Of a stretch of DNA of 51,838 bases, positions 40,096 to 47,688 are shown one piece after another. The translations under genes were made by a program, and so were the position numbers. The stretch comes from Halarchaeum rubridurum (lineage in GTDB: Archaea > Halobacteriota > Halobacteria > Halobacteriales > Halobacteriaceae): contig NZ_BMOO01000008.1 in the NCBI RefSeq assembly GCF_014647115.1, positions 1 to 51,838 on the forward strand. The letters run 5' to 3'. Each line of letters begins with the position of its first letter. Position 1 is the first letter of the stretch. The notes beneath the pieces are model-generated. The model saw only the letters and a list, made by a program, of their open reading frames with translations, was not told where the DNA came from and made no database searches.

Positions 40096-40518
40096 ATGCC
40101 GATCGATATCGAGGAGTTTGAAGACGGCGAGGAAGCGGAGCGGACGACCGCTGAACTCATCATCGAGTTTCTCCTTGAGAACCGCGATACCGCGTTCACT
40201 CGGAGTGAAATCGCAACCGCGATCGACCGCAATCCGAACACGGTTGGGTCGAACCTCTCACGGCTCAAGGAGAGAGGGCTCGTTCGGCACCGCAAGCACC
40301 ATTGGGCGCTCACCCGTGACCTAAGTCGAGTCGCGGAGGCGATTCGGTTCTCCGATCTCCTCTCGACGCTCACACTTGAGCATGAGCCTCTCATCACGAG
40401 TGAGGAGGAGGCAGAGGCGTGGGCAGACGCCCAACCGACTCAGCCCCATCCCTCGGGGACAGACGATGAGGAACAATCCAGTGGGGGCCGCGCCGCCCAG
40501 CAGTCCTCGGACCACTGA
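40096..40518 (+). CDS. MarR-like winged-helix antitoxin (orphaned)
   Basis: 140 aa. AELIIEFLLENRDTAFTRSE, IATAIDRNPNTVGSNLSRLK, ERGLVRHRKHHWALT is a clear winged helix; the acidic tail (SEEEAEAWADAQPTQ) may bind a toxin. The stop overlaps the ATG of a MazF-like start (TGATG at 40516), the usual antitoxin-toxin arrangement, but that toxin is cut after about 25 codons. Likely an antitoxin left without its partner. Confidence 0.7.
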   Translation: MPIDIEEFEDGEEAERTTAELIIEFLLENRDTAFTRSEIATAIDRNPNTVGSNLSRLKERGLVRHRKHHWALTRDLSRVAEAIRFSDLLSTLTLEHEPLITSEEEAEAWADAQPTQPHPSGTDDEEQSSGGRAAQQSSDH

Positions 40519-40590
40519 TGCAGGCAGCTGGCCGTGACTACCAGCCGGGAGACGTCGTCTGGACGGTCGACCCGTGGCAAGGCCGGCTTA
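40518..40590 (+). pseudogene. MazF/PemK-like toxin, N-terminal stub
   Basis: MQAAGRDYQPGDVVWTVDPW, QGR, then unrelated sequence. DYQPGDVVW and DPWQG match the opening strands of MazF-family mRNA interferases in haloarchaea (GDVVWxPDP-type). Beyond about 40590 the strand is antisense to a PIN gene. The toxin core, including catalytic loops, is missing. Confidence 0.6.
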
Positions 40591-40597
40591 CACCTAG

Positions 40598-40669
40598 TCA
40601 ACTACTCGATCTCGACCGCTGGATTTTCGCAAGCGAGCTTAAGATATTGTTGTCGACGAGCACACTCAC
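40598..40669 (-). pseudogene. PIN-domain toxin (VapC/DUF3368-like), N-terminal stub
   Basis: From GTG 40669: VSVLVDNNILSSLAKIQRSR, SSS, stop. LVDNNILSSLAKI is the first strand and helix of PIN toxins, with the first metal-binding Asp. The start is 7 nt after the UPF0175 stop, the normal place for the toxin of that antitoxin. Only about 23 codons remain, the rest removed where the MazF stub begins. Confidence 0.6.
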
Positions 40670-40675
40670 TCCCCG

Positions 40676-40966
40676 CTATAGGTTTTCGAGGCGCTCGGAC
40701 CGCTCCTCGTCGGTAAGAATAGCGACATCGCGGCTAACGCCGCGGTCGCGGAGAATCTCTTTGAATTCTGCGGGACTGTAGCCGGCGAGTTCGGCAGCAC
40801 GGTTGAGCGAGACGCTTCCGGTCTTGTATTGCTCGACGGCGAGATCGACGCGTAGCTCGGGGCGCTTCTCCAGAAGGGCACGGAATGCTTCCTCGAGGAA
40901 CTCTTCCTCGGAGGCAAACCGTCCTGACTGCTGGAGGAGTTCGATGTTGTCTTCAACGTCGATCAT
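40676..40966 (-). CDS. UPF0175-family antitoxin (orphaned)
   Basis: 96 aa from ATG 40966. SGRFASEEEFLEEAFRALLE, KRPELRVDLAVEQYKTGSVS, LNRAAELAGYSPAEFKEILR, DRGV match UPF0175, the HTH-type partner of PIN toxins. An in-frame ATG at 41002 exists, but TTTATA at about 41007-41012 places transcription start near 40985, favouring 40966. Its toxin (40669) is only a stub. AGTATACGGAGTATTC upstream may be the operator. Confidence 0.7.
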   Translation of the reverse strand: MIDVEDNIELLQQSGRFASEEEFLEEAFRALLEKRPELRVDLAVEQYKTGSVSLNRAAELAGYSPAEFKEILRDRGVSRDVAILTDEERSERLENL

Positions 40967-41063
40967 AGTCTGAATACTCCGTATACTCTCTTGGTGAGCC
41001 ATCCGTATAAAGCCGGAGGTGAACCCCCTGCTTCCGACGGATGCATCCGCCGACGACGGACAT

Positions 41064-41273
41064 TCACTTTGCCCGAAGTTCCGCTGCCTGCTGTGCGAGC
41101 CAGCGGAGGATGGGCTCGCGATTCTGGTGTGCGTTCTCGTAGGCGACGCACGCTTGGACGGTCTGGACGTTGGGAATCGTCACGATGCACGCACGGAGGA
41201 GGTCGAGGTTCTCCGGCGCGAGTCGCTGTTCGGGCGTGAGTGTGTTCGCGTCGTCGCTCTCTGGGTTGGACAT
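41064..41273 (-). CDS. Small hypothetical protein, last gene of a three-gene cluster
   Basis: 69 aa from ATG 41273. PEQRLAPENLDLLRACIVTI, PNVQTVQACVAYENAHQNRE, PILRWLAQQAAELRAK. Helical with one Cys in each of two helices. Unknown family. The GC-rich stem just upstream (CGCCGCGGGCGGGCG, minus strand) resembles but is weaker than the shared leader. Confidence 0.5.
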   Translation of the reverse strand: MSNPESDDANTLTPEQRLAPENLDLLRACIVTIPNVQTVQACVAYENAHQNREPILRWLAQQAAELRAK

Positions 41274-41334
41274 GATGGACGCCTCGCCCGCCCGCGGCGA
41301 CGACAAACGCGACCAGAGGCTTCGATGCTCTCTT

Positions 41335-41598
41335 TTACTCGTCCTCAACCTCGGGTTGGATCTGTCGCACATCGTCGGCGAGCCGGTGCAGATACTCCCG
41401 AAGGATGTCCATGTCCTCACGGGCGTCGGCGAGCGTCTCGGCCTTCACTTTGCCCTTGATTTTGTCTTCGTCGCGCGTTCCGGAACCGCGTTTGAGTTGG
41501 ACGGTGATCGAGACGCCGACGTCGGTACGTTCGACGTGCTGGGTTTCGGTCGGCTGGTCGGCGGTCGCATCGCTCGAAGAATGAGTCGTATCGGACAT
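41335..41598 (-). CDS. DUF7389-like small protein
   Basis: 87 aa. Ser/Thr-rich start, then VGVSITVQLKRGSGTRDEDK and IKGKVKAETLADAREDMDIL, ending REYLHRLADDVRQIQPEVED. This fits the DUF7389 pattern (GTGTRDEDK, VKAET) known from haloarchaeal plasmids and viruses. Function unknown. It lies between the DUF6166-like gene (18 nt) and the 69-aa gene. Confidence 0.65.
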   Translation of the reverse strand: MSDTTHSSSDATADQPTETQHVERTDVGVSITVQLKRGSGTRDEDKIKGKVKAETLADAREDMDILREYLHRLADDVRQIQPEVEDE

Positions 41599-41615
41599 CG
41601 TTGGTGTGAGGTTGG

Positions 41616-41999
41616 CTAGGCAGTCGGTGCGACGTCGTCGGGGAGGACGTGCTCGATATCGGCGTCGGTGAGCATCCAGGTGCCGTCGGCGCCGTACTCG
41701 AGTTGGCCGATGACGTCATCTTTGAACGTCTGATAGTGTTCACGGGCGAGCGCCGCGTTATCCGTGTAGTCGAGGAGGACAGCGAGTGCGAGCTGTGCCG
41801 GGCCACTCCCGCGATAGCCGACGGCGAAGCCGCTCGGACTATGCCGGGCAATTCGGAGGCTACGCTCCGGCGTGAGGCGCTCCCCACCAGGGTGCGTCGT
41901 CACGACCGTCTCGCCCTGCTCCCGGGAGCCGACGTAGCGAGTCTCGCCCTCTTGGTGTGTAGTCTGTGCCGTCGCGTGGTCGTTGAAGGTGCCACTCAT
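41616..41999 (-). CDS. DUF6166-like small protein
   Basis: 127 aa from ATG 41999. RYVGSREQGETVVTTHPGGE, RLTPERSLRIARHSPSGFAV, GYRGSGPAQLALAVLLDYTD, REHYQTFKDDVIGQLEYGAD match the DUF6166 pattern (GYxGxGPxQLALALL). Common in plasmid regions; function unknown. The shared hairpin leader (42036-42060) and a perfect TTAACCAACA repeat (42083-42124) lie upstream, so it is part of the regulated set. Confidence 0.75.
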   Translation of the reverse strand: MSGTFNDHATAQTTHQEGETRYVGSREQGETVVTTHPGGERLTPERSLRIARHSPSGFAVGYRGSGPAQLALAVLLDYTDNAALAREHYQTFKDDVIGQLEYGADGTWMLTDADIEHVLPDDVAPTA

Positions 42000-42062
42000 C
42001 GTTCGGTGCGAGAGCACCACTCAGGCACTCCCGCACCCCTCTCGGGGGCGACAAACACGACG
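42000..42062 (-). promoter_or_regulatory. GC-rich hairpin leader of the DUF6166-like gene
   Basis: Minus strand TCGTGTTTGTCGCCCCCGAG, AGGGGTGCGGGAG: CCCC-GAGA-GGGG stem then TGCGGGAG ... CTCTCGCA as a second stem, ending 4 nt before ATG 41999. The best-formed example of the shared leader. Confidence 0.5.
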
Positions 42063-42082
42063 GTGGTCGCGACCTATCCAGT

Positions 42083-42124
42083 TTAACCAACACAGTTCTG
42101 GTTCTACTCCTCATTGTTGGTTAA
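42083..42124. promoter_or_regulatory. TTAACCAACA inverted repeat, copy 5
   Basis: Perfect arms TTAACCAACA (42083-42092) and TGTTGGTTAA (42115-42124), spacer 22 nt, 84 nt upstream of the DUF6166-like ATG. Confidence 0.6.
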
Positions 42125-42436
42125 CGCGCTATCAGACAAATATCCAAATGTGTCTAATAGAGTCTGAAACGCCACTAAAGTGGATATTTACACTTTGCAC
42201 ACGCGGTGTCTGCTCATCGAGCCGTGTGATTGCATCCACCAGAAGCTGTCGTGTCCGCTGATACTCAAACAGCAACGGAGAGCTCGGTGTCCCTCTATTA
42301 ATACCGATCAGTCAGACCAGATTCTCGTTGAAACAGCTGCTAGGTAGGTATGCGGCGCCACTAAGAGAATTGTTGAAATCTAATCGACCTGTTACATAGT
42401 GGCGCAGTTTTATGGTTTCATCTCAAGAGGGAGATA
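42125..42436. repeat. Gap with a gene remnant and 65-bp repeat copy D
   Basis: On the minus strand an open stretch from about 42290 to a TGA at 42132 reads PSSPLLFEYQRTRQLLVDAI, TRLDEQTPRVQSVNIHFSGV, without a start codon, so it looks like a fragment of an unknown gene. Copy D of the dispersed repeat (42292-42354) ends GAAACAGCTGCTAGGTAGGT, ATGCG. TTTTATG at about 42408 is the promoter of the kinase at 42437. Confidence 0.4.
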
Positions 42437-43813
42437 ATGATGGAACAGTCCGAGGCGGAGTTCGCCCCTGAGATGGCGCGCCACGCGACTGCCGCAGACC
42501 TCCGTGCCGAACTCGGGTCGCATGATCTGTCACGACATCTCGCACTCTTCTACCGGTCGAACGAATCCCAGTTGGCTGCCGTCACAGCCTTCCTCGTTAA
42601 GGGGCTCCAGTCAGGGCACCGCTGTGTCTACCTACTCGACGTCAACACCGCTACGGACATCAAATCGGCACTCCGAAGAGCTAATGTCGACGTCGAGCAA
42701 CGCATCAACGCTGGAGACTTCGTCATTCGAGACGCCGAAGAGGTCTACCTCGAATCTGGTTTTAACCCCACCGAAATGGTCTCGACGCTCGAAACCGAAG
42801 CGAATGCCAGCGTTGCCGACGGCTACAATGGATTGTGGATCGCCGGCGAGAACTCGTGGTGTTTCCACACCGACCAGTCGTTTGACCACATCGTTGACTT
42901 TGAGGCGGACTTCGATGCTGCCTGCCCAGAGCTCCCAGTTACCGCACTCTGCCAGTATGACCTTGATCGCTTCAACGGAACATCGGCTGCCAAGGCTCTC
43001 CGGACACACGCACAGATCATCTACCGCACTCAGCTCTGCAAGAACCCCTTCTACATCTCACCTGCAGACTATCGTTCGACTGATAACTCAGAGCTGAATG
43101 CGCAGCTGATGCTGGAGCAAGCGTACTCGCTGACGAACGCCCGCCGCGACATCTCCGACCGCGAACAACGCCTAGATATCGTCAACCGTGTGCTCCGGCA
43201 TAACATCCGCAACGACCTGAACCTCGTGCAAGGGATCCTTGAGATGGTCAACGAGACGGAGTCGCTATCCGCCGAGAGCCACCAGCGGCTGGCAATCGCT
43301 ATTGAGCATGCAGAGTCGGTCGTCGAGATGGCGGACAAAGCCCGCTACATCCAACAAACGACCGGCAATACGACGGTCGAACCCCAGCGGCTTGACTCCC
43401 TCATCAAGACCGCTATCGAAGAAGTGACAGCCGACTACCCGGCCGCTGATGTTCAGCGTTCTGGGGCGACCGGTGTGACCGTGCTTGCGGATACGAATCT
43501 CGACGTTGCGTTACGCGAAGCCATTGAGAATGGGATTATCCACCAAGACACGGATTCTCCAACTGTCGTCGTCTCCGTCTTGACGGCGAGAGAAGACATG
43601 GCCCAGATAGAGATTCGGAATGAAGGCTCCATTCCGAATGTGGAACGGTATACACTGGAGGAGGGAGCGGAGACCCCGTTAGAGCATTCGAGTGGGCTTG
43701 GCCTCTGGCTCATTAAGTGGATCGTTGAGAACGCCCATGGATCAATCCGATTCCCAGACTCAAACGCAGGTGAGGCATGCCTCCAGATCGAATTATATCT
43801 GGTTCCTTCATAG
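42437..43813 (+). CDS. Histidine kinase with MEDS sensor domain
   Basis: 458 aa from ATG 42437 (42440 equally possible); TTTTATG about 27 nt before it supports a leaderless start. Residues about 30-200 look like a MEDS domain (HLALFYRSNESQLAAVTAFL, CVYLLDVNTATDIKSALRRA, GDFVIRDAEEVYL, ALCQYDLDRFNG). MEDS is a sensor for hydrocarbon or redox signals in methanogens and haloarchaea. Then HisKA with RVLRHNIRNDLNLVQGILEM (phospho-acceptor His) and HATPase with LREAIENGIIHQD (N box) and SSGLGLWLIKWIVE (G box). No membrane helix, so it senses a cytoplasmic signal. Confidence 0.8.
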   Translation: MMEQSEAEFAPEMARHATAADLRAELGSHDLSRHLALFYRSNESQLAAVTAFLVKGLQSGHRCVYLLDVNTATDIKSALRRANVDVEQRINAGDFVIRDAEEVYLESGFNPTEMVSTLETEANASVADGYNGLWIAGENSWCFHTDQSFDHIVDFEADFDAACPELPVTALCQYDLDRFNGTSAAKALRTHAQIIYRTQLCKNPFYISPADYRSTDNSELNAQLMLEQAYSLTNARRDISDREQRLDIVNRVLRHNIRNDLNLVQGILEMVNETESLSAESHQRLAIAIEHAESVVEMADKARYIQQTTGNTTVEPQRLDSLIKTAIEEVTADYPAADVQRSGATGVTVLADTNLDVALREAIENGIIHQDTDSPTVVVSVLTAREDMAQIEIRNEGSIPNVERYTLEEGAETPLEHSSGLGLWLIKWIVENAHGSIRFPDSNAGEACLQIELYLVPS

Positions 43814-43966
43814 CAGAAGCCACCGGTAGAATCCAAGTTAGCGTATCCTCAAGAGCGTCGAATACTCCGCTGCCCGTTCCGATAGTGGTCCTAACTAACC
43901 CTGTCTCGATGCATTGTCGCCGAGGGCGACCGAAACATTTGACGCACCTCAGGTCATTCTCTGTTC

Positions 43967-45859
43967 ATGGATCGGAGCCGCTGGAAACGAGTGTTGAGCG
44001 GCGGTGCAATTCTACTACTGGGCCTCGTTTTTCTCACACTCACCCTCTATGATATCCCGGCAGACGTCCTCCACCAAGGTATCCCTCTCCATCTAACCCT
44101 TCTTGAGAATTCGCTCCCAATCCTTCTCAATCTCTTGCTTGTCGGGTCAGGGATTCTCCTTCTCGCGTATGGGCCAATTTCACCGCAGACGGCGTATCTC
44201 ATCGCGCGGTGGAGTATTCTGAGTGCGGTTACCGTCTGCCTGCTCCTCGGCTGGGTATACGCCCTTCAGCTCATTGAAGGTGTATTTAAGCCGTATCTGC
44301 TGTTCACGCATACGATTACCGTCGCTACTCTCACTGGGCTAGGTGTCGGGGTCTATGATAGTCGGCGTCGCCGCCACCGGCGGCAACTCCAAGACGAGAA
44401 TACCAAAATCACTGCTCTCTTCGAGAATAGCTCTGACTGCATCGCTGAGATCGAGTTCGTCGACCAGGCCCCACTTATTCAGGCCGTTAACCCAGCGTTT
44501 GAACGGACGTTTGGATTTGAGGAAGCAGACATCCAAGGGAGGTCGATTGATGAGCTGATCACTCCATCTGCTGTGCAAGACAGTGCGTCCGCAATTAGCC
44601 AGCGCGCATACGCTTACGAGCAGTTTGAGGAGTCGGAGATCTGTCGCCAGACCGCCTCCGGTGAACTGCGAATGTTTCACCTTCAGGTGATCCCTCTTCG
44701 GACGAATTCCACCGACACGGATGGATATGCCGTCTACACCGATATCACGGATGAATATCGGTATAATGAGCAGCTTACTGCCCTCCACGAAACGACACGA
44801 GATCTGCTCCGGACGGACTCAACGACAACAGTTGTTGAAGATGCCGTCGACGCGACGACCGATCTCTTCCGGTTCGATCTCGCGGCGATCTACCAGTATG
44901 ATACGGAGGCCGATGAACTCGTTCCGGAAGCATATACGACCGCCGATGGCTTGTTCTCTGATCCGCCGAGTTTCCCTCGTGGGGAGGCAATCGCGTGGAC
45001 GGTCTTCGAAACCGGGGAATCGCAATGCATCCAGAACGTGGCGGAGCATCCGGACGCCTATAATCCAGCGTCGCCGGTCGCGAGTGAGTTGATTCTTCCG
45101 CTCGGCGACTGGGGAGTGATGATGATTGGGTCAGAGACTCGTGATGCATTTGATGAGACGGACTATTCGTTGGCGAAGATTCTCGCTGCGAATATTACGA
45201 CCGCGTTAGAACGGGCGGAGCGGGAAGCACGACTTAGGGAGCAGAATGAGCGGTTGGAGCGGTTTGCGAGTGTTATTTCACATGACATTCGAAACCCGTT
45301 AACGGTCGCGCAGGGATATCTTGATCTGGGACGTGCTGGCGACGAGGCCGCATTTGATCGGGTTGAGAGTGCGCTTGAACGAATGGAGCAACTGGTGGAT
45401 GAGCTATCGACGCTTGCGCAGCAAGGTGAGGAGATTAGCTCCCGCTCACCAGTCAACCTTGCAACGACTGCGAGAGCCGCGTGGGAGCAGGTCGCAACTG
45501 CTGACGCCGATTTGCGCGTTGAGAGTTCCCGTGAGATTCAAGCAGACCGGAACCGATTCCAGCAGCTCTTGGAGAATCTCTTTATGAACGCGATCACACA
45601 CGGAGGAGACGATATCACCGTGTTCGTTGAAGCGACGGGAGATGGCTTTGCGGTGGAGGACACTGGAACCGGTATTGAGCCGGCGGAGCGCGAGCAGATT
45701 TTCGAGTCAGGCTATACCACTGACGCGGATGGAACCGGACTGGGGCTCACAATCGTGCAGGAGATTGTGGATGCGCATAACTGGTCCATCTCTATTACTG
45801 AGGGAAGAGAGGGTGGCGCACGGTTCGAAGTTGAAGTTGATACCCGTACGCACGAGTGA
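43967..45859 (+). CDS. Membrane histidine kinase with PAS and GAF domains
   Basis: 630 aa. Four hydrophobic segments at the N-terminus (about 10-115: SGGAILLLGLVFLTLTLYDI, PILLNLLLVGSGILLLAYGP, ILSAVTVCLLLGWVYALQLI). Then PAS (about 140-250, CIAEIEFVDQAPLIQAVNPA), GAF (about 270-410, FDLAAIYQYDTEADELVPEA), HisKA (FASVISHDIRNPLTVAQGYL) and HATPase (LENLFMNAITHGGDD, ADGTGLGLTIVQEIVDAHNW). It is the second of two kinases in the same direction, facing the receiver-PAS gene. Confidence 0.85.
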   Translation: MDRSRWKRVLSGGAILLLGLVFLTLTLYDIPADVLHQGIPLHLTLLENSLPILLNLLLVGSGILLLAYGPISPQTAYLIARWSILSAVTVCLLLGWVYALQLIEGVFKPYLLFTHTITVATLTGLGVGVYDSRRRRHRRQLQDENTKITALFENSSDCIAEIEFVDQAPLIQAVNPAFERTFGFEEADIQGRSIDELITPSAVQDSASAISQRAYAYEQFEESEICRQTASGELRMFHLQVIPLRTNSTDTDGYAVYTDITDEYRYNEQLTALHETTRDLLRTDSTTTVVEDAVDATTDLFRFDLAAIYQYDTEADELVPEAYTTADGLFSDPPSFPRGEAIAWTVFETGESQCIQNVAEHPDAYNPASPVASELILPLGDWGVMMIGSETRDAFDETDYSLAKILAANITTALERAEREARLREQNERLERFASVISHDIRNPLTVAQGYLDLGRAGDEAAFDRVESALERMEQLVDELSTLAQQGEEISSRSPVNLATTARAAWEQVATADADLRVESSREIQADRNRFQQLLENLFMNAITHGGDDITVFVEATGDGFAVEDTGTGIEPAEREQIFESGYTTDADGTGLGLTIVQEIVDAHNWSISITEGREGGARFEVEVDTRTHE

Positions 45860-45935
45860 GCTCCCGGTCCCACTCTCGTTGTCCTGTTTGAGGATGGTGG
45901 CTCCTCGCGACGACTCATCTGAAGCGCCGTTCGTG

Positions 45936-47078
45936 TTACCGGTCTTCCTCTCGTTGCTTGTGTGTCGTGATATCATCAATTACTCCTTCAAGCACTTCGG
46001 GTTGATCGCCCGGAGTCGAAACGCATTGTCCACGTTCCCAGACCCATTTAACCGACTCATCTGCAGTAATGATTCGATATGAGAGTTCAAAGGAATCTGA
46101 TGTTGCAAGTGTGTCGTCAACCGTCTCCCAGACTTCTGCCTGATCCTCTGGATGAATAACGTCGTCCCCCCAGGAGAAGGTATCCGCCTCAAAGTCTGCG
46201 GCCGTGTAGCCCGTAATCGTCTCGATGTCTCCGCGAATATCGATCATTGGCCATTGGGGCGTATACCGACAACGATAGACGATTCCCGGAAGGTTCCGCA
46301 CAAGCGTTTCAAACCGTCGTTTGCGCTCTTTTTCGTCCGTAATTTCGCGTGTGATACCTGTCTGTAGCGGTTCTGTGCTCTCTTCTTGGAGTGTGCGGCC
46401 CGACATTTCACCCCAGCAGAGAGCGTTGTTCCTCTGGAAGCGAAACTGGACTGTATATGTGTCTCCTGAGCGCGCTGCAGCACGGATTTCCTGCTCGGTG
46501 GCCTCGCGATCTGCGGGATGGACTTCAGCGAGGAAATCTTGAAGCGAGGTAATCTGAACCCCGAACACGGGGCAGACGGTTGGATAGATCTCCATCGTAT
46601 CTGTTGTAATGTCGCGTGTCCAGACCGCTGCAGTCATTGATTTTAGCGCGAATTCCATTCGAGAGCGTTCGCGTTCAAGCTCGGACTGGGAGTGATATCG
46701 CTCAACGACGTTTCGGATTCGATTTGCGAGAAGCGTATATTGGTCCGCTCCGGACTGTTTTTGGAGATAATCGGTCGCACCGGCAGAGATCGCGTCACTG
46801 GCGACTTCCTCACTTCCCTTGCCAGTGTAGAGAATGAAGGGGAGTTCTGGATAGGTGGCGCGGACCTGCTTAAGAAAGTCCAGGCCATTCTGCTGGAGCA
46901 TTTCGTAGTCGCTTACGATACAGTCTAGTCGCTCATTGGTGAGAACCTCAATGCCCTCTCTGACGCTTGTTTCTGTGGTTACAGTAAACGCATCATCCTC
47001 GCGTTCAAGGAAGGTGGCCACTAGCTCTCCAAATCTGGGGTCATCGTCGACATGGAGAACGTGAATGGCCTGGGACAT
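45936..47078 (-). CDS. Receiver-PAS-PAS protein without a kinase domain
   Basis: 380 aa. Receiver domain at 1-120: VLHVDDDPRFGELVATFLER with the acidic pocket at 11-13, phospho-acceptor D57 (CIVSDYEMLQQNG) and the late Lys in ATDYLQKQSG. Two PAS/PAC domains follow (VWTRDITTDTMEIYPTVCPV and GIVYRCRYTPQWPMIDIRGD). The sequence ends at ITTHKQREEDR, exactly where haloarchaeal relatives pass into HisKA-HATPase. It may be a true short form or a gene that lost its kinase. It converges on the two kinases. Confidence 0.75.
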   Translation of the reverse strand: MSQAIHVLHVDDDPRFGELVATFLEREDDAFTVTTETSVREGIEVLTNERLDCIVSDYEMLQQNGLDFLKQVRATYPELPFILYTGKGSEEVASDAISAGATDYLQKQSGADQYTLLANRIRNVVERYHSQSELERERSRMEFALKSMTAAVWTRDITTDTMEIYPTVCPVFGVQITSLQDFLAEVHPADREATEQEIRAAARSGDTYTVQFRFQRNNALCWGEMSGRTLQEESTEPLQTGITREITDEKERKRRFETLVRNLPGIVYRCRYTPQWPMIDIRGDIETITGYTAADFEADTFSWGDDVIHPEDQAEVWETVDDTLATSDSFELSYRIITADESVKWVWERGQCVSTPGDQPEVLEGVIDDITTHKQREEDR

Positions 47079-47506
47079 ACTAACTAGTTAGCCCTACCAC
47101 TTATTAAATTCCTGTGCCAATATTGTATAAATCATTTTCTTGTAGAATGAGAACAGAGCCATGGGGTGAGGGTGGCTGGCGATCTTTGAGATTGGACGCG
47201 ACGATTAGCTCCCCGTCAATAAGTTCGGCGTATCATCGTTCCAAGCCTGGACAGATGCAGTCTGTCTTTGATGAGTAGGCCGTAAGCCCAATATGTCTCA
47301 CAGAGCAATAGGAAGCTGCCTACGGCTGGAGGCGTTGAGCACTGGACCTTCCCGCGCGGGGAGACTGCCCAGTGGTCGGAAATCCGGCCACGATGGTCAA
47401 CTCTGGGGGGAGTTGACAGCCCATCGGAACCCACCGGTCGCGACCGGTGAACCGGAGTCCTCTCTCCGGTTCATCAGCAGTACTGTACGGACATAGTAAA
47501 GCACAT
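47079..47506. ncRNA. Gap with a tandem hairpin cluster (possible IS605 3' remnant)
   Basis: Four palindromes in series: 47372-47391 (GTGGTCGG arm), 47396-47417 (GTCAACTC arm), 47432-47449 (CACCGGTCG palindrome) and 47451-47470 (ACCGGAG arm). Layout and spacing resemble the hairpins at 14166-14271 in a tnpB 3' end, though no tnpB is recognised. Promoter elements of the receiver gene lie near 47085-47130, which is AT-rich. Confidence 0.4.
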
Positions 47507-47686
47507 CTATGCCGGTTCTTCTTCCGTGAGTTCGTTCTCGAAGTAGCAGTCGGCACAGCGCTGATCGCCACGTGCGGCGTAGACCGGGTCCGCCGGGACC
47601 TCCCGACAGCTCGTACAGTAGCCGAAGGCGGTTTTCGGGACCGGCCTCTGCCACGGCGGCCGTCGACGAGTCGTGTGACCCGCCAT
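47507..47686 (-). CDS. Small zinc-ribbon protein
   Basis: 59 aa, ATG 47686. KTAFGYCTSCREVPADPVYA, ARGDQRCADCYFENELTEEE: two CxxC pairs (YCTSC and RCADC) 17 residues apart make a zinc ribbon. The ATG is 2 nt after the stop of the upstream gene (47689), so the pair is an operon. No family recognised. Confidence 0.65.
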   Translation of the reverse strand: MAGHTTRRRPPWQRPVPKTAFGYCTSCREVPADPVYAARGDQRCADCYFENELTEEEPA

Positions 47687-47688
47687 CG

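Noticed and set aside
40518-40781. 87-codon frame taken as an intact MazF
   Set aside because: Only the first 25 codons match MazF; the rest is antisense to the PIN stub and the UPF0175 gene.
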